Assembly: GCA_020847555.1 (NCBI GenBank)
Contig: JADLBT010000503.1
Coordinates: forward strand, 1-6,100
DNA length: 6,100 bases
Direction of reading: 5' to 3'
From: Gemmataceae bacterium
GTDB lineage: Bacteria > Planctomycetota > Planctomycetia > Gemmatales > Gemmataceae
A program made the position numbers and the translations under genes. This document shows positions 1-6,031 of the stretch, piece by piece. Positions within the stretch are counted from its first letter, which is position 1. Each line of letters starts with the position of its first letter. Below the pieces are notes generated by a model that saw only the letters and a list, made by a program, of their open reading frames with translations, was not told where the DNA came from and made no database searches.

Positions 1-308
1 CCCAGCAGCCAGTTCCCGTCCTGCTGGGGGTGGGCATGCATCACCTCGGCGACGAGAAAGTGGGTGTTGCCCTGCCCCTTGCCACGCAGTTCCACCGTGA
101 CCCGTTCCCCTGCGGCGAAGGGGTGGCTCACGAACAGGCCGATCCCGGTAAGCGACACCTCCCTGACCCGCGCCCACTGGGAGGCGCCGCCACCGCGCGG
201 ATGGCAAAATGTTCGCAGGCGGAATGGATGCCGCTCCCTCTCGCGCCGCTCGGGAGGAGGAGGCGAGGTGGGAATGCTTTCGGGCTGTGACTCGGTTGAC
301 TCAGGCAT
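1..308 (-). CDS. PilZ-domain protein, N-terminal part (3' end beyond window)
   Basis: This is a probable c-di-GMP-binding PilZ protein. Reading the minus strand from the ATG at 308 gives 102 codons without a stop, running off the left edge. A polar, Pro-rich leader (residues 1-20) precedes an Arg-rich stretch containing the RxxxR motif as R26-H-P-F-R30 (R22/R26 also fits). Next comes WARVREVSLTGIGLFVS (about 45-61), which matches the second PilZ motif, normally D/N-x-S-x-x-G. Here the first position is Glu50, with S52 and G55 present. The following strands (GERVTVELRG, then HFLVAEVMHA) fit the PilZ beta-barrel. ATG 308 is the only ATG in frame before the motif, but no good Shine-Dalgarno sequence precedes it. 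It lies 62 nt downstream of the kinase/HD-GYP gene on the same strand, so co-transcription is plausible. The PilZ fold is well supported; c-di-GMP binding is inferred, because of the Glu substitution. Confidence 0.8.
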   Translation of the reverse strand, partial: MPESTESQPESIPTSPPPPERRERERHPFRLRTFCHPRGGGASQWARVREVSLTGIGLFVSHPFAAGERVTVELRGKGQGNTHFLVAEVMHAHPQQDGNWLL

Positions 309-348
309 GGACGCAACCAGTCGAACGGGGGAATGAGAAATGACGCAG

Positions 349-370
349 CGGCCGCCGCCCGGGGCGGCCG
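349..370 (-). terminator. GC hairpin directly after the kinase/HD-GYP stop codon
   Basis: Perfect 8-bp inverted repeat (CGGCCGCC / GGCGGCCG) with a 6-nt loop. On the minus strand it begins immediately after the TGA at 373-371. It is followed by a short pyrimidine-rich stretch (CATTTCTCATTCCCCC) rather than a clean U-run. It could be a weak intrinsic terminator, an attenuator between this gene and the PilZ gene, or a 3'-end stabilising hairpin. The sequence does not decide between these. Confidence 0.35.
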
Positions 371-2701
371 TCAGCCGGGGTCGTCCCGGTACATCCGCTC
401 GAAGTCCGCGGCACACTGGCGGAACGCTTCCAGCAGGGCCGGGTCGAACTGTCCGCCGGCCGCGAGCATGAGCTGCAGGGCGGCGCCGTGCGTCAGCGCC
501 GGGCGAAAGGCGCGGCGGGAACGCAGAGCGTCGTACACGTCGCCGATCGTCACGATGCGTGCCGCCAGCGGGATCGCGTCGCCCGCCAGCCGGTCCGGGT
601 AGCCCTCGCCGTCGTGGCGCTCGTGGTGGTGGCGGGCGACGTCCGCGGCCAGGCGCAGGAACCCCGGATCGAACCCGTACAGGTCGGCCGCCTCCTGGAG
701 GATGTCGCCGGCACCAGTCGTGTGCGACTGCATGAACACGCGCTCGTCCGGGTCCAGCTTGCCGGGCTTGAGGAGGATGTGATCGGGCAGCGCCACCTGG
801 CCGATGTCGTGCAGTGGAACGCACGCTTCCAGCGTCTCGATGAACCCGTGGTCGATCCGATCCGCGAACGCTGGCAGGCGGGCCGCCTCCTCGGCCAGCC
901 GGCGACTGTACCGCGGCAGCCGGCGCAGGTGGGCGGCGGTCTCGCCCCCGCGGTGTTCAAGCAGCCGGGTCAGGGTGTGAACGACGGCCTTGCGCGCCTG
1001 CGCCAGCCCGCCCCGCGCCCTGGCCTCCACCGTGTCGCGATTGCGGATGCCCTGCTCCAGTTCCTGCCCGACGGCGTGGAGACGGCGCTGGAACTCGTCG
1101 CAGCGGTCCTGAGCGGCCTTCAGCTCCAGCGCCGCCCGGACGCGAGTCAGCAGCTGGGCCGCGCTGGCCGGCTTGGTCAGGCAGTCGTCGGCCCCGGCAG
1201 CGAACAGCTGGATCATCTCCTCCGGCGTCCCGACGCCGGAGAACAGAATGATCTTGAGGTTCGGCGACGGCGGGTTCTCGCGCAGCCGGCGGCACACCTG
1301 CAGCCCCGTCAACCGGGGCATGTGGACGTCCAGCAGGACCAGATCGTAGGCCCCGGTCTGGACCGCCTCCAGCGCCTGCTGGCCGTCAGCCGCCTCGTCA
1401 CACTGAATCGCGTCCGACGTGAGCGCGAGCCGCGAGAACGCACGGATCCCGGGTTCGTCGTCCGCGATCAGCAGCCGGTGACAGCGGGCCGACCCTGGTT
1501 CCGGCTCGGCCGGCGTCGTCCGGGGAAGGAGGAGGTTGGCCGCGGGCGCCGGCGGTCCGTCGGCCGACGCCGGACCCACGAACGGCAGAAGCGCCTGCAT
1601 GACGGCCTGCGGCGTCTGGTAACGGTCGTCTGCCTTCAGGGCCATCATCCGGGCCACGACCGCGTCCAGCTCGGGCGGGATCTCCGGGCGCAGGCTGCGG
1701 ACCGCACGCGGCTGCTGCAGGAGCCGGCAGGCGAGCATTGCGGCGACACTGCTCTTGCCGGGAAACGGGGGCTGGCCGGTGAGGCACCAGAACAGCACCC
1801 CGCCGAGGCCGTACAGGTCCGCCCGGATGTCCACTGCGCTGGCGTCCTGCACCTGTTCCGGGGCCATGTAGTCGAGGGTGCCGAGGAGCGTCCCGGGCTC
1901 CGTCTGGCCCTCGTGGCTGCGGTGCCGGGTCAGGCCGAAGTCGAGCAGCTTGGCCTGGCCCTCGGGCGTCACGAGGATGTTCGACGGCTTGATGTCGCGG
2001 TGGATCAGGCCGTGCTTGTGCGCCTCGGCCAGGGCACTGGCGATCTGGTGGCCGATGTCGCACGCTCGCGTCGGGGCGAGCGGCCCGTGTTCGCCGACAT
2101 ACGCCTCCAGATCCAGCCCGGGAACGTACTCCATCACGAAGAAGTGCAACGTCGGCGCGGCGGGGTCGAGGTCGGTCACCTTGCCGGCGTCGAAGGCGGT
2201 GACGATGTTGGGGTGCTGGAGCTGAGCGACGGCTCGCATCTCCGCGAAGAACCGGCTCAGCAGGCGCGGATCCTTGTCCGGAGCGAGGGGCAGCATCTTG
2301 ACCGCCACCCGGCGGCGCATACACAGGTGCTCGGCGAGGAAGACGATGCCCATCCCGCCGGCCCCGATCCGGTCGAGGATCCGATAGTTGCCGAGGGTGA
2401 GGCCGAACACCGTCCCGGCCAGAACGCGCCCGGCCTGGTAGTCGGTGAGCAGGCCGTGCCCGACCAGCTGGGTCAGCAGGGTGTCCCGGTCGGCGCACGT
2501 CGTGAGTTCGTCGCGTGTGTCCGCCGGCAGGGCGAGCCAGTCCTCCAGGAGGATGATCGAGGAGGCGAGGAGATCCTGCAGCAGTCCGTTCGCCGTCGGC
2601 GGCGCGCCCGGGCTGGAGCCGCGCGCCGGGAGGTGCCCCGAGCCCCTGCCGTTCCCCACGCCCCTCATGACGGTTTCCCCACACCCGAGGAGGTCGTTCA
2701 T
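371..2701 (-). CDS. Ser/Thr protein kinase - receiver - HD-GYP phosphodiesterase fusion
   Basis: A predicted cytosolic signalling protein of 776 aa with no signal peptide or membrane segment. The N-terminal helical module (about 40-104, including LLTDYQAGRVLAG) is typical of planctomycete kinases. The kinase domain (about 106-374) has the Gly loop GAGGMG 113-118, K135, E154, HRDIKPSN 234-241 (catalytic D236), DFG 254-256 and APE 280-282. After a Pro/Ala-rich linker, the REC domain (about 408-525) has acidic pocket D414/D415, phospho-acceptor D458, S488 and K510. A probable coiled coil (about 525-570) leads to an HD-GYP domain (about 575-765) with E587, H591, H631-D632, H660, HHExxDGxGYP 692-702 and D721. 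It should therefore hydrolyse c-di-GMP under control of phosphorylation. The frame stays open far upstream, to 4924. I chose ATG 2701 because it leaves a normal-length leader; ATG 2668 (Met12) is equally possible, and neither has a strong Shine-Dalgarno. HDIGK reads HDIGQ here. Domain calls are firm; the signal is unknown. Confidence 0.93.
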   Translation of the reverse strand: MNDLLGCGETVMRGVGNGRGSGHLPARGSSPGAPPTANGLLQDLLASSIILLEDWLALPADTRDELTTCADRDTLLTQLVGHGLLTDYQAGRVLAGTVFGLTLGNYRILDRIGAGGMGIVFLAEHLCMRRRVAVKMLPLAPDKDPRLLSRFFAEMRAVAQLQHPNIVTAFDAGKVTDLDPAAPTLHFFVMEYVPGLDLEAYVGEHGPLAPTRACDIGHQIASALAEAHKHGLIHRDIKPSNILVTPEGQAKLLDFGLTRHRSHEGQTEPGTLLGTLDYMAPEQVQDASAVDIRADLYGLGGVLFWCLTGQPPFPGKSSVAAMLACRLLQQPRAVRSLRPEIPPELDAVVARMMALKADDRYQTPQAVMQALLPFVGPASADGPPAPAANLLLPRTTPAEPEPGSARCHRLLIADDEPGIRAFSRLALTSDAIQCDEAADGQQALEAVQTGAYDLVLLDVHMPRLTGLQVCRRLRENPPSPNLKIILFSGVGTPEEMIQLFAAGADDCLTKPASAAQLLTRVRAALELKAAQDRCDEFQRRLHAVGQELEQGIRNRDTVEARARGGLAQARKAVVHTLTRLLEHRGGETAAHLRRLPRYSRRLAEEAARLPAFADRIDHGFIETLEACVPLHDIGQVALPDHILLKPGKLDPDERVFMQSHTTGAGDILQEAADLYGFDPGFLRLAADVARHHHERHDGEGYPDRLAGDAIPLAARIVTIGDVYDALRSRRAFRPALTHGAALQLMLAAGGQFDPALLEAFRQCAADFERMYRDDPG

Positions 2702-3205
2702 CACACCATGCCCAGCCTGTGCCCGAGTCGGACGGCCCACGTCCCTGCCGCGAACGAGTCCGGCAGCCCGGAGGCGGCAGCCGCGGAGGACGAAGGGGCA
2801 CTCCAGGCTAGGCCAGCGGGCGCGCGGGGGCAAATCGGGCCGCTGGCGGGGGCCGCGGGGAGAGGGCGGCACGAGCGTCAGATCCGGCACAGATCGCGCA
2901 ACCGGAAACTCTTGCAGCGCCTTACGAGCCCGAAGCGTCAGCGCGGGTCTTGTCGCGTCCCGCGCTGACGTTTCGGGCTCGGACGATCCGCCCTTTCTCG
3001 CACATCCCGCACCCTCGGCGTCTGGCCGGGCGGGTTTCGCCGAGAGCGCCACCCTCCCGTTCAGTGTTGCGTCGCACGGGTCCGATGTAATCGGCAAGGC
3101 GGGAGTCTCTGACAAAACCCGCGAGCCGGCCCTTCCGGGTAGACCAGGAAACCACGGCAGGTTCCGGTCGGGCGCCCCGGTAGTTCCCGAGGACGTGAGG
3201 CCACG
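2702..3205. other. Divergent intergenic region between the kinase and barrel genes
   Basis: These 504 nt separate two divergently transcribed genes and should hold both promoters, but I see no convincing -35/-10 pair on either strand. Reading frames cross it on both strands, but none shows recognisable protein features and I treat them as products of high GC content. It holds the palindromic repeat at 2925-2981. It also has a small dyad at 3082-3094 (CCGAT-GTA-ATCGG), about 110 nt upstream of the barrel gene start, which could be an operator but is short enough to be chance. GAGG at 3197-3200 is the likely ribosome-binding site of the barrel gene, 5 nt before its ATG. Confidence 0.6.
2925..2981. 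repeat. Palindromic repeat, copy 1 (REP-like, 23-bp arms)
   Basis: Inverted repeat with arms 2925-2947 and 2959-2981 around an 11-nt spacer. 22 of 23 positions are complementary, and the exception (G2935/T2971) would be a G-U wobble in plus-strand RNA. The arm reads CGAGCCCGAAGCGTCAGCGC followed by GGG. It lies between divergent promoters, where a terminator is not expected, so a dispersed REP/MITE-like element is more likely than a gene-specific hairpin. Copy 2 at 4892-4952 shares the core pattern AG-Y-CCG-M-AGCG-Y-CAGCGC. From memory, closely similar palindromes are scattered through Gemmata-like genomes and often yield spurious peptides containing SPKRQRG; this was not checked. Confidence 0.8.
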
Positions 3206-4888
3206 ATGAGAAACGGATGTCTTTGCGCGCTGCTCATGCTGGGCGGCTCGTCCCTGGCGTCGGGCCAGGGCTACCCCGGCTACGCGCCGGCCTACTACCC
3301 CTCCCCGGGCTATCCGGCCTGGCACGCGGTCGCGCCGTATGGCGCTGCGTACCGCCCCGCCGCGCCCTACCCGTGGTCGGCCTACCCGCCCGGAGCCATG
3401 CCCGCCTACCCGGTAGCGCCCGGACCGCGCGGGGCGTTGCCGGTCTACTACCGCGGCCAGGCTCCCGCGACGCCGCCGCTGGCCGGCCCCGACCCCGTAA
3501 CCCCGACGAACGTCCAGCGGCCGCTGCCGCCGGGGTATCCGCAGGGGAAGTCGGCCAGACCGCCCCAGTCGGCTGCCCAGGCGGGTCCGCCCCAGCAGCC
3601 GGTCGCGGCGCCCGATGCCGGGCCGTCCCCCGAGCCGATCGCCCCGCCCGAGGACAGCCCTCCCGCAGGCGACCCGGACTCCCCGCGGGAGCCGGTCCTG
3701 TCGCCGCTGTCTCCCGGAGGCGTCGTGTCCGCCTGCCCTCCGGCGCCGCCCCTGCCGCCCGCCGGGAGCGGGCTGTGGGACGCGGACGAGGCTTCCATTC
3801 CGGAACCCCCGCGCGGCCACGAGGGCGAGCCACCCGACCACGGGCCGCCCGGGTACAAGTACTACGGCAGCGCGGACTGGCTCGTGTGGTGGGTCAAGCA
3901 GCGCTCCAGCCCGCCCCTGCTGACCACCGGCTCCCTCGGCGCTCCCGGTACAAAGGTGCTCGTGGACGGCGACAGCTTTGACGAGCAGCAGCGCCTGGGT
4001 GCTCGGCTCACGCTCGGCACCTGGCTCACGCAGCGCCAGAACATCGGACTGGAGGCGACCGGGCTGTGGCTCGCGGAGCGCAACTTTACCTTCCTGGCGG
4101 GCGGCCCGGTGCTGGCCCGGCCGTTCGCGAACGCGGTCACCGGGGCCGAGAGCGCGGTTGTCCTGGCCGCTCCCGGCACGCAGACGGGCGCGGCCGCCGT
4201 CCGGGTGATGGACCGGCTGTGGGGGGGCGAGGCGAACCTGCGCCTCGAAATCTATCGCTGCTCCTGGGGCCATCTCGATGTGCTCGGCGGGTTCCGCTAC
4301 CTGCAGCTGGAGGACGCGCTCGACAGCAACGACCGCACCACGTTCGGGCCGGGCGTGGCCGGGCTGGCGGGCTCGACGGTCTTCGCGGCGGACTCGTTCG
4401 GGGCACGGAACCGCTTCTACGGCGGCCAGCTGGGGCTGCAAGGGGAGTTCCACCGCGGCCGCTACTACCTCAACCTGTGGGGTAAGCTCGCCCTGGGATG
4501 CATCCAGCAGGAGGTGGACATTGCCGGCAACACGGTGCTGGTCAGCCCCGGCGGGGTGCGCACGTCCCTGCCGGGCGGACTGCTGGCGCTGCGCAGCAAC
4601 TCGGGGAGTTTCGACCGCAGCGAGTTTAGCTTCATCCCGGAGGTCGGGGTGAACGTCGGGGTGAAGCTCTCGCCCCACCTGCGGCTCGCGGGCGGGTACA
4701 CGTTCCTGTACGTCTACAACGTGGTGCGCAGCGGCGACCAGATCGATCGGGCGATCAACACGGCGCAGCGCCCCGCTCTCGATGGTGCGCCGGTCCCGTT
4801 CGGCGGACCGCCGCGCCCCGCGTTCGCGTTCCAGGACACCAGCTTCTGGACGCAGGGGCTCAACGTCAGTCTGGAGTTTCGTTACTAA
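3206..4888 (+). CDS. BBP7 family outer-membrane beta-barrel protein
   Basis: Predicted outer-membrane protein of 560 aa. Residues 1-20 form a signal peptide: short basic start (MRNG), hydrophobic core CLCALLMLGG, and probable cleavage at ASG-Q. Residues 21-215 are a low-complexity Pro/Tyr/Gly/Ala-rich segment, with Tyr-Pro motifs concentrated in the first 80 residues. The barrel domain starts near YKYYGSADWLVWWVKQ (217-232) and runs to the C-terminus. It has alternating amphipathic strands (RLGARLTLGTWL, LRLAGGYTFLYVYNVV) and ends in Phe-Arg-Tyr, a typical outer-membrane final strand. The entry motif, the GGFRYLQLED block (361-370) and the C-terminal strand fit the BBP7 family (formerly DUF1551), which is expanded in planctomycetes and functionally uncharacterised. 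ATG 3206 is supported by GAGG 5 nt upstream and by the signal peptide beginning there. It is transcribed divergently from the kinase gene and ends in a palindromic repeat. Family assignment is strong; transport or adhesion roles are unknown. Confidence 0.92.
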   Translation: MRNGCLCALLMLGGSSLASGQGYPGYAPAYYPSPGYPAWHAVAPYGAAYRPAAPYPWSAYPPGAMPAYPVAPGPRGALPVYYRGQAPATPPLAGPDPVTPTNVQRPLPPGYPQGKSARPPQSAAQAGPPQQPVAAPDAGPSPEPIAPPEDSPPAGDPDSPREPVLSPLSPGGVVSACPPAPPLPPAGSGLWDADEASIPEPPRGHEGEPPDHGPPGYKYYGSADWLVWWVKQRSSPPLLTTGSLGAPGTKVLVDGDSFDEQQRLGARLTLGTWLTQRQNIGLEATGLWLAERNFTFLAGGPVLARPFANAVTGAESAVVLAAPGTQTGAAAVRVMDRLWGGEANLRLEIYRCSWGHLDVLGGFRYLQLEDALDSNDRTTFGPGVAGLAGSTVFAADSFGARNRFYGGQLGLQGEFHRGRYYLNLWGKLALGCIQQEVDIAGNTVLVSPGGVRTSLPGGLLALRSNSGSFDRSEFSFIPEVGVNVGVKLSPHLRLAGGYTFLYVYNVVRSGDQIDRAINTAQRPALDGAPVPFGGPPRPAFAFQDTSFWTQGLNVSLEFRY

Positions 4889-4891
4889 CGG

Positions 4892-4952
4892 ACCAGTCCG
4901 CAGCGCCAGCGCCGGGCACTGCAAGCGCCCGGCGCTGGCGCTGCGGGCTGGT
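4892..4952. repeat. Palindromic repeat, copy 2; probable shared terminator of convergent genes
   Basis: Inverted repeat with arms 4892-4917 and 4927-4952 and a 9-nt loop. 25 of 26 positions are complementary, and the exception (T4897/G4947) can wobble-pair. The left arm starts ACCAGTCCGCAGCGCCAGCG. It begins 3 nt after the barrel gene's TAA and ends 5 nt before the stop of the minus-strand gene, so both transcripts would form the hairpin at their 3' ends. No U-tract follows on either strand, so it is not a textbook intrinsic terminator. It may act as a bidirectional terminator or 3' stabiliser, or simply be a REP-like element. Its core matches copy 1 at 2925-2981. Confidence 0.8.
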
Positions 4953-4957
4953 ACGCC

Positions 4958-5770
4958 CTATCGCCGTTCCAGCCGAGCGAAAACGACCTGCCGTTTGGCC
5001 CGATCGATGCCGACCAGCCCGCCGGTCTGCGGGTCGGCGGCGATCCCCTGCCCGGGGAAGGGCGACGGCACCACATCGATCACCTCGACGACCTTGCCGC
5101 CCGCTGGAACACGAAGTCGGTAGATCGCCTTCCGGTCGTGGCCGGTCGCGAGCAGGCGGTCGCCGTCCCAGATGCCGCCCGAGAGGCTGTAGTTTCCCCA
5201 GTCGGCGATCAGGGCGGCCGGGTACGTCCACCGAGCCTGCTCCTGCCACCGCGCGTCGTACCGCACCAGGATCGACTTCCCCTTGTCGGCGCCGTAGTGC
5301 GCGAAGTGGCACCACCAGTGGTCGCCCCGCCGCACCGCCCACGTCAAGCTTCCGGGCGGCTCGGCGAAGGTGTGGAAGATGGTCAGGTCCATCGTTCCCG
5401 GGTCGAGGACGCGCAGATCGCTCCGGTGCGGCTTGCGCGGGTAGTTCGAGTGGGCGCAGTACAGCTTGCCCTGCCACAGAAAGCCGCTGTTGAGGTGCTC
5501 CGCCTGGCCGCGGCTCTTGCCCAGTTCCTTGCCGGTCGCCCGGTCGTACTTGACGACCGCGCTGTTCGAGATGGCGTACACGAACCGCTCGGCGGCGGCG
5601 GCGGCCTGGGTGGCGTGCGGAGATGGAAGCATGCCAGTCGCGACGTAGGCCGCCCTTCCCTGCGGGAGCCCGGCCTGCTGCCCACCCGTCCCGCCCGCCG
5701 CCAGCAGCCCGACGATCAGCCCGGCGGGACCGATGAAACGATTGAGCGAGCGATTGCAGCGCGTGATCAT
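4958..5770 (-). CDS. Predicted secreted beta-propeller-like protein, function unknown
   Basis: I do not recognise a named family with confidence. The 270-aa product starts with Arg-containing MITRCNRSLNRF, then hydrophobic IGPAGLIVGLLAAGG (13-27), consistent with a signal peptide or N-terminal anchor. The mature part is built of short beta-strand blocks spaced like propeller blades: RFVYAISNSAVVKYDRATGK (62-81), GFLWQGKLYCAHSNYP (96-111), LRVLDPGTMDL (119-129), GSLTWAVRRGDHWWCHF (140-156), SILVRYDARWQ (166-176), SLSGGIWDGDRLLATGHD (195-212) and GGLVGIDRAKRQVVFARL (250-267). Phrases such as KYDRATGKEL and GQGIAADPQTGGLVGIDR resemble YncE/NHL/glutamine-cyclotransferase-type propellers, without clear catalytic residues. 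ATG 5770 is chosen over the upstream ATG at 5920 because the signal peptide begins there and GCGGAAAC precedes it. It converges on the barrel gene. A weak promoter candidate is TTGCCT 5846-5841 with TATTCC 5824-5819 (16-nt spacer). Confidence 0.8.
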   Translation of the reverse strand: MITRCNRSLNRFIGPAGLIVGLLAAGGTGGQQAGLPQGRAAYVATGMLPSPHATQAAAAAERFVYAISNSAVVKYDRATGKELGKSRGQAEHLNSGFLWQGKLYCAHSNYPRKPHRSDLRVLDPGTMDLTIFHTFAEPPGSLTWAVRRGDHWWCHFAHYGADKGKSILVRYDARWQEQARWTYPAALIADWGNYSLSGGIWDGDRLLATGHDRKAIYRLRVPAGGKVVEVIDVVPSPFPGQGIAADPQTGGLVGIDRAKRQVVFARLERR

Positions 5771-5849
5771 GTTTCCGCACCCCGGTTCCGGGCGCACTGT
5801 CCGCGACGGCTGGGGACAGGAATAGGCGCGGCCGCCGAGAAGGCAAGCG

Positions 5850-5870
5850 GGATCGTTCGCCCCACGATCC
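5850..5870. promoter_or_regulatory. 7-7-7 dyad upstream of the propeller-like gene
   Basis: Perfect inverted repeat GGATCGT / ACGATCC with a 7-nt spacer, 80 nt upstream of the ATG at 5770. It lies just upstream of the weak -35 candidate (5846-5841), where an activator site or operator could sit. A dyad of this length can occur by chance, and no regulator gene is nearby to pair it with. Confidence 0.25.
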
Positions 5871-5936
5871 GCCGACCCGCCCGCCTCCGCAAGCGGTAGT
5901 TGACAGACCGGGGCCGACATGAAACACTAAATCAGG

Positions 5937-5963
5937 ACCAGGCGCTGCGAGCGCCTCCCTGGT
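5937..5963. repeat. Small interrupted hairpin
   Basis: GGCGCT-GCG-AGCGCC forms a perfect 6-bp stem with a 3-nt loop. It is flanked by ACCA/TGGT, which also pair if the 4 nt TCCC at 5956-5959 bulge out. It lies between the divergent propeller-like and transposase genes. The ACCAG...CTGGT ends and GGCGCT core recall copy 2 of the larger palindrome, so this could be a decayed relative, but the match is too short to be sure. Confidence 0.3.
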
Positions 5964-6031
5964 ATGTATCCGGAGGCTGTCGCTCAATAGACTCGCTGCA
6001 CAATAGAACGTCCAGGCAGTAGGATGGCAGG

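Noticed and set aside
30..336. Short open frames on both strands over the left edge (62-90 codons).
   Set aside because: They overlap the PilZ frame, which has recognisable motifs; the short frames have none.
488..2968. An 826-codon open frame on the plus strand.
   Set aside because: It is antisense to the kinase-REC-HD-GYP gene, whose motifs are unambiguous. Long antisense frames are expected in GC-rich coding DNA, and the translation shows no family features.
3067..3095. TTGCGT at 3067 followed by GATGTAAT as a promoter for the barrel gene.
   Set aside because: The spacing is far too short for the best -10 match, and at normal spacing the -10 position is GC-rich.
2702..4924. The kinase reading frame stays open upstream as far as 4924, giving a 1517-residue protein.
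   Set aside because: The extra sequence is antisense to the barrel gene, is Arg/Gly/Pro-rich without recognisable domains, and crosses both palindromes. The normal kinase leader begins near 2701.
2925..4952. The two palindromes as part of a CRISPR array.
   Set aside because: Only two copies exist nearly 2 kb apart with a full gene between them, no regular spacers and no cas genes.
5771..5920. A 50-residue N-terminal extension of the propeller-like protein from the ATG at 5920.
   Set aside because: It would bury a good signal peptide inside the protein, its composition is unlike the rest, and ATG 5770 has a reasonable upstream ribosome-binding sequence.
5900..5928. Perfect TTGACA at 5900-5905 as a plus-strand promoter for the transposase-like gene.
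   Set aside because: At 17-nt spacing the -10 position reads AACACT, a poor match. It also probably lies outside the insertion sequence, so I treat the hexamer as chance.
4866..5987. A 373-codon minus-strand frame overlapping the propeller-like gene.
   Set aside because: Its translation is Arg/Gly/Pro-rich with no strand pattern. The alternative frame has a signal peptide and ordered beta-strand blocks.
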